A stretch of DNA of 64,000 bases, from the NCBI RefSeq assembly GCF_002368035.1, contig NZ_AP018222.1, forward strand, positions 5,781,738 through 5,845,737, in the 5' to 3' direction. Of the stretch, positions 60,019-64,000 are shown in pieces (positions within the stretch are counted from its first letter, which is position 1; every line of letters begins with the position of its first letter). The notes beneath the pieces are model-generated. The model was not told the DNA's origin, searched no databases, and saw nothing but the letters and a program-made list of their open reading frames with translations. A program made the translations under genes and the position numbers. Source of the stretch: Nostoc linckia NIES-25 (GTDB taxonomy: Bacteria; Cyanobacteriota; Cyanobacteriia; Cyanobacteriales; Nostocaceae).

Positions 60019-61248
60019 ATGCTACAGCGGTTAATTATTATTATTACTGCCATTATATTGTTTAACAGTTCTTTGGCAGTAGCACAAAGTCAAAAGCCCA
60101 AACCACCGGATGAATTTCCTCCTAATCCGCTAGAATTGACTACACCCGATCCACTTTTACCACGATCGCTCAAGGATAAAAAGCCGTTAACTGTGGAAGA
60201 ACGGTTAAAGTTAGAACCAGCATTAGATGAATTAAACCAAGAAGCGGCGGCGAAACTGCAAGCAGGAGATGTGGTGGCGGCGTTTGAAATTTGGAACCGA
60301 GAACTCCGCTTGCGGCGCTTTTTGGGTTCTTTAGAGGAGGTACAAGCATTATCGCGAGTTGGTGCGATCGCTTGGAATCAAAACGAGCGCCAAGAAGTAA
60401 TATATATTACTCAACGGTTGGAAGCAATTCAAAAGCAAACACAATCCCAGAAAAAATCTAGCGAAATTGATTTAGAACTGTGGCGATCGCTAGGTCAAGC
60501 TTACCAAAATGTGCGATCGCCTAAACAGGCTATACAAGCTTATGACCAAGTCTTGCTAGCAATCAGGCAACAAAAAGATACCGCAGCATTAGTAGAAACT
60601 CTCAAGATAATTGGAGAACTGCATCTGAGTTGGTTTGATTATCGCCAAGCTGCGCCAATCTACGAGGAATTGTTGAGTTTAGCTACTTCCCAAGGAGAAT
60701 CTGTTAATGAGGTTGCATATCTGCAACAATTGGCTGAGATTTACGCACAGACAGAACAACCGCAGCAGTCAGTAAATGTACTTAATAAGTTAGCAGAAAT
60801 TTACACTAATCAAAATAATCTTATTAAAATACCAGAATTAAAGCTAGCGATCGGCTCAGACTACGAATCTCTGGGGAAGACAGATCCGAAGTTACTGGTA
60901 GAGGCTTTTCAAAATTATCAAGAAGCATATACCAGTGCTTGGCAATTGCAGGAGTTCGTTCGTGCCGGTGAAGCTTTGCAGAAGATAATTGGCCTGTACC
61001 GTTCTCAAGGACAAATAGATGAGGCTTTAGAAGCAAGCCAAATTCTCGTAGATACGCAAACGCAAGCTGCCAACTTCTACGGAGTGATGCAAGCTTACGA
61101 CCAAATTGGGCAATTATATTTAGAACGCAAACAATATCCTCAAGCACTAACAGCTTTCCAAAAAGGCCTACAACTCGCGCAACAACTCAAACATCAAGAA
61201 GCATACTTTACTGAGCAAATCAAAAAACTGCCGAAAGTAAATTTTTAA
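60019..61248 (+). CDS. Secreted TPR-repeat protein
   Basis: I start it at ATG 60019 (409 residues): it follows AAGGTAAAG, and the 14 codons upstream in the open frame come from repeat DNA. Residues 1-23 are a signal peptide (LIIIITAIILFNSSLAVAQS with AxA-type cleavage). A Pro-rich linker leads to helical repeats of the TPR kind from about residue 70 (AAAKLQAGDVVAAFEIWNRE) to the end (YPQALTAFQKGLQLAQQLKH). TPR proteins are scaffolds; this one should lie in the periplasm or thylakoid lumen. The partner is unknown. I recall long, uncharacterised relatives in many cyanobacteria. Confidence 0.8.
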   Translation: MLQRLIIIITAIILFNSSLAVAQSQKPKPPDEFPPNPLELTTPDPLLPRSLKDKKPLTVEERLKLEPALDELNQEAAAKLQAGDVVAAFEIWNRELRLRRFLGSLEEVQALSRVGAIAWNQNERQEVIYITQRLEAIQKQTQSQKKSSEIDLELWRSLGQAYQNVRSPKQAIQAYDQVLLAIRQQKDTAALVETLKIIGELHLSWFDYRQAAPIYEELLSLATSQGESVNEVAYLQQLAEIYAQTEQPQQSVNVLNKLAEIYTNQNNLIKIPELKLAIGSDYESLGKTDPKLLVEAFQNYQEAYTSAWQLQEFVRAGEALQKIIGLYRSQGQIDEALEASQILVDTQTQAANFYGVMQAYDQIGQLYLERKQYPQALTAFQKGLQLAQQLKHQEAYFTEQIKKLPKVNF

Positions 61249-61399
61249 TCCAGAGGCTATTGATAAAGTAATACTCTGGTTAAAAACAAAAGCAGATTGG
61301 GTTGAACAATCCCAAAATGCAACCGTGTAGACAATCTAAACCTCTACGGATCTGTCTTTGGACTGTTAGGATTTACGCAAAAAACCTCTCTAACTCTTA

Positions 61400-61563
61400 G
61401 AGGATGTTTGAAAAGTCCTATTATCGGTATCGAAAAGTTCTAGATCCCCCTAAATCCCCCTTAAAAAAGGGGGACTTTAATTCCAGTTCCCCCCTTTTTA
61501 AGGGGGGCTAGGGGGGATCTAAACGTGCTTAAAACCACAGCAAAACACTTTTCAAACAACCTC
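61400..61563. mobile_element. MITE-like element, copy 2 (164 bp), inverted relative to copy 1
   Basis: Starts GAGGATGTTTGAAAAGTCC and ends with the complement of GAGGTTGTTTGAAAAGTG. TTA lies on both sides (61397-61399 and 61564-61566), the complement of the TAA at copy 1 and therefore consistent with the same target and the opposite orientation. The core has AAAAAAGGGGGAC...CCCCCCTTTTTAAGGGGGG. It is 69 bp shorter than copy 1, which has an extra central segment. Confidence 0.75.
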
Positions 61564-61827
61564 TTATTACCACCGAAGTTCTAATTTGCGGGAACCGTGC
61601 CTGGTGACTTCTCTTCGGGTTCTCTGCATCTTCTGTGGTAGCCTGCGGCTTGCCGCTTTGAATCTACGATTTTCCCCTACCTGTGCGTAAGTCCTGACAG
61701 TCTTAGTATTTTAATCAATTTTATTTATCGGTTTAAAAAAAAACAATATTTGCTCCTATCGGTCAACCAGCGTACATTGAAAGTCATCAGGATAAACACA
61801 GACTTAAACAACGCCAAGAGGTGCAAC

Positions 61828-62493
61828 ATGAATACATTAAAAACAGTATCGTCTAACAAAGTCAATGCAAAAGTAGCTCAAAAGCCTCAAGTTGTAGAGA
61901 TACAACCAGCAGCACAAGACACTTCGACTCAAGAACTGACTTTCGGACAACGCCTTGCTGATAAATTTGCAGCGCAAGTGGGTTCTTGGGGATTTCTGAT
62001 TGGACAAAGCACAGTTTTGGCGGGATGGGTTGGTATTAACTTAATGCCTGGGGTTCCCCACTGGGATGAGTCACCATTCATGATGCTCAACTTAGTATTT
62101 TCATTTGCCTCAGCTTACACAGCACCCATCGTTTTGATGAGTCAAAATCGCCAATCTGATACCGATCGCAAAAATGCTGAAATTGACCACAAAGTAAATT
62201 TGAGGGCTGGACAAAATATTGAATTAGTCCATGAAAAATTGGATGATATACACACTCAACAACTCAAAGAACTAACTCAAATAATCAAAGACCAGCAACG
62301 AATTCTTAGCGAGCTAAAAGTATCTTTAGTGCCTACTTCCAAAGATAATAAAGAAGTTAAATTAACTGTGTTAACAGGACTACACGCCCAAAGTAACGCC
62401 AAATTTACCAAAGAAAGTTCCAGTAATAAACTATTTATTGATGAACAACTTAGCGAAGATAACAAAGTTGTTGAAAAGCTGATTCGTCAATAA
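61828..62493 (+). CDS. DUF1003 membrane protein
   Basis: About 221 residues from the ATG at 61828, which has AAGAGGTG seven bases before it; a longer frame from 61750 has no ribosome site. Residues 30-60 are amphipathic (LTFGQRLADKFAAQVGSWGF). Two membrane helices follow (FLIGQSTVLAGWVGINL; MMLNLVFSFASAYTAPIVLM), then SQNRQSDTDRKNAEIDHKVN, the DUF1003 signature, and a coiled coil (LVHEKLDDIHTQQLKELTQI). DUF1003 proteins are widespread and of unknown function. The C-terminal 55 residues are polar and poorly conserved by look. No partner gene is adjacent. Confidence 0.85.
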   Translation: MNTLKTVSSNKVNAKVAQKPQVVEIQPAAQDTSTQELTFGQRLADKFAAQVGSWGFLIGQSTVLAGWVGINLMPGVPHWDESPFMMLNLVFSFASAYTAPIVLMSQNRQSDTDRKNAEIDHKVNLRAGQNIELVHEKLDDIHTQQLKELTQIIKDQQRILSELKVSLVPTSKDNKEVKLTVLTGLHAQSNAKFTKESSSNKLFIDEQLSEDNKVVEKLIRQ

Positions 62494-62881
62494 TAGGGAA
62501 TCACAAATGTTTTTTATCTCAATAGCAAGAGAGTCTAAATAGTACTTTTCTCTATACACTTCAATTTGAAAATTAGACTCTCCAGCCAAGATTTTGAAAA
62601 TTATAAGATTTGGACGAAGCAGATTTGTAGAAGCAAATAATTTTAGATTTGAGATTGAATCAATACGTGTCTGGTATTTAAGGAATTGAATGAAAAATTT
62701 TAGATTCGGAATTTTGGATTAATTCGATAAATATGCTCGCTGAAAAAAATTAGTATTTTAAGTTTTTAATTTTCGATCCAAATTCTAAAATTCGATCTTT
62801 TATTAAGTCAGATTTTTCCAAACATTTGTAGATATCAATTAACGCTAACCTAGACACGCCAACATATGAGGATAGATAGAA
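62494..62881. other. AT-rich gap before the CadD-like gene
   Basis: 388 bases without an ORF. It holds runs such as ATTTTAGATTCGGAATTTTGG and the inverted AATTCTAAAATTCGATC, a common low-complexity pair in this DNA. ATGAGGATAGATAG precedes the next ATG and supplies a GAGGA ribosome site. Confidence 0.4.
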
Positions 62882-63598
62882 ATGAACGAACTCATCACCG
62901 CATTTTCCAGAGGGATTGTAGCTTTTACAGCTACAAACCTTGATGATTTAGTCATCCTGACGCTGTTATTTTCTCAGGTAAATGCAACTTTCCGCCATCG
63001 ACACATCGTGATTGGTCAGTATCTAGGTTTTTGTACTTTAGTGATTGCCAGCTTGGTTGGTTTTCTGGGGGGTTTGGTTTTGCCATCCCATTGGATTGGT
63101 CTTTTAGGTTTAGTACCCATCACCATTGGGTTAAATCGCCTGTTGAATCCAGAAACCGATTCTCAGTCCGAGGCGCAGCCGGAATTGTCTAGTTATTCTT
63201 GCTTAGTTAGTTTTCTATCTCCCCAAGCTTGTAGTGTGGCGGCTATTACTATCGTCAACGGCAGTGATAATGTAAGCATTTATATGCCCTTATTTGCTAA
63301 TAGTACCCCCTCTAGTTTGCTGGCGATCGTTGCAGTCTTCTTGTTATTGGTCGGCGTTTGGTGCTACGTAACCTACAAGCTAACGTGCCAGCCTGCAATT
63401 TCTCATCTGCTAACTCGCTATGGCAACGGTTTTGTTCCCTTCGTTTTAATTGGTTTAGGTGTGTTTATTATCCTAGACAGTGCCTCCCTAACTCCAATTG
63501 CCTTGACAGCTAGCTGCTTATGTTTAACGGGACTTGTCAAACTGTATGCGATGAATGGCCAGGTAGCAACATCCTCAAGTGTTGAACTTCGTGGATAA
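62882..63598 (+). CDS. CadD-like cadmium/cation resistance transporter
   Basis: 238 residues with six to seven hydrophobic segments. TATNLDDLVILTLLFSQ (16-32) and the second-half copy NGSDNVSIYMPLFAN are the paired motifs of the CadD family, related to LysE/TerC-type exporters; their Asn-Asp pairs are thought to bind the substrate. GQYLGFCTLV and the closing VPFVLIGLGVFIILDS complete the pattern. CadD confers cadmium resistance in staphylococci; in cyanobacteria the real substrate is not established. It is followed after 119 bases by a small secreted-protein gene on the same strand. Confidence 0.88.
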   Translation: MNELITAFSRGIVAFTATNLDDLVILTLLFSQVNATFRHRHIVIGQYLGFCTLVIASLVGFLGGLVLPSHWIGLLGLVPITIGLNRLLNPETDSQSEAQPELSSYSCLVSFLSPQACSVAAITIVNGSDNVSIYMPLFANSTPSSLLAIVAVFLLLVGVWCYVTYKLTCQPAISHLLTRYGNGFVPFVLIGLGVFIILDSASLTPIALTASCLCLTGLVKLYAMNGQVATSSSVELRG

Positions 63599-63722
63599 TC
63601 ATGGCTGAATATTTAGGAGACTGTTTGGTAACAAAACTAAAAAACCCATTTAAGTAAACAGTCTCATCTAGTACAATTCTCAATATTGAAAAAATTTTGT
63701 CATCTTCAAAAGGAGAATGAAA

Positions 63723-64000
63723 GTGAAACTTTTCAAAACTACTCTAGTTGCTTTAGTACTTTTAGTTAATTTGATAATTGCCCAACCTTCTTGGGCTGAT
63801 AGGCCGAACCTAACTACTAGTCCCGACTATATTGAGGTAATTCAAGGAATTAATAATCTGTTGCAGCTCAAAGATACACCAGATCGATCTGAATATACAC
63901 CAGAGGAAATTCAGCAAGAATTAGGTGAATTGAAGTTACAAAAGTATATTTTAGAAACAGCACGCAACTGGGCACAATGCCGCAATGAAACTGGGAAAAC
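63723..64000 (+). CDS. Small secreted protein, 3' end outside the window
   Basis: Open at the right edge. Two starts compete: ATG 63717 and GTG 63723. AAAGGAG ends at 63715, one base before the ATG but seven before the GTG, so GTG is the likely start. The product begins with a signal peptide (LFKTTLVALVLLVNLIIAQP, cleavage near SWA-D), then a helical, polar mature part (YIEVIQGINNLLQLKD, ETARNWAQCRNETGK). I do not recognise the family; export to periplasm or lumen is all that can be said. Confidence 0.75.
   Translation, partial: MKLFKTTLVALVLLVNLIIAQPSWADRPNLTTSPDYIEVIQGINNLLQLKDTPDRSEYTPEEIQQELGELKLQKYILETARNWAQCRNETGK

Overview
The window comes from a filamentous, probably heterocyst-forming cyanobacterium of the Nostoc/Calothrix/Scytonema type. 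The HIP1 octamer GCGATCGC recurs in genes and spacers, a phycobiliprotein lyase (CpcT) gene is present, intergenic DNA is full of G/C-rich palindromes and MITE-like repeats, and there is a large cyanobacterial non-ribosomal peptide synthetase (NRPS) locus. All names rest on reading motifs by eye; no database was searched.

Left part (1-20 kb): single metabolic and stress genes. These are a glutathione transferase, a MATE exporter, a PRXL2-like protein, a thiamine-diphosphate 2-keto acid decarboxylase and a small protein built of six 19-residue IDGxRP repeats. Next comes an animal-like nitric oxide synthase oxygenase with N-terminal globin domains; the matching reductase sits in another frame and has lost its FMN domain. 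Two fluoride channels, a bestrophin, a two-globin/membrane/pentapeptide-repeat protein and a GGDEF-EAL regulator follow. Between them lie decayed genes (histidine kinase tail, beta-helix fragment, a small ORF before alaX) and nested repeats.

Middle (20.9-57.6 kb): one unbroken set of 13 minus-strand genes ending at a perfect 16-bp hairpin. It starts with a 7234-residue six-module NRPS and a 1405-residue termination module with thioesterase. It then holds a methyltransferase, an HEXXH protein, a Ni-dependent guanidine hydrolase with its two nickel chaperones (GdmH-GhaA-GhaB type), a catalytically odd SDR, an ABC exporter, a small glycine-rich protein, and two paralogous 2OG-Fe(II) oxygenases flanking an in-frame NosE::NosF-type fusion. 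Pocket residues read: unassigned (Gln/Glu-like?), Pro-like, Leu, the Ahp-type code DVENAGVVTK, Leu, Tyr with two embedded methyltransferases, and Ile plus TE. I infer an Ahp-cyclodepsipeptide (cyanopeptolin/nostopeptin family) in which a hydroxylated proline-type residue replaces the usual Thr as ring-closing residue. The local 4-methylproline supply genes have collapsed into the fusion.

Right part (58-64 kb): tRNA-Cys, cpcT, a secreted TPR protein, a DUF1003 membrane protein, a CadD-like transporter, and the start of a small secreted protein cut by the window end. A MITE at 61.4 kb is an inverted sister of one at 0.85 kb.
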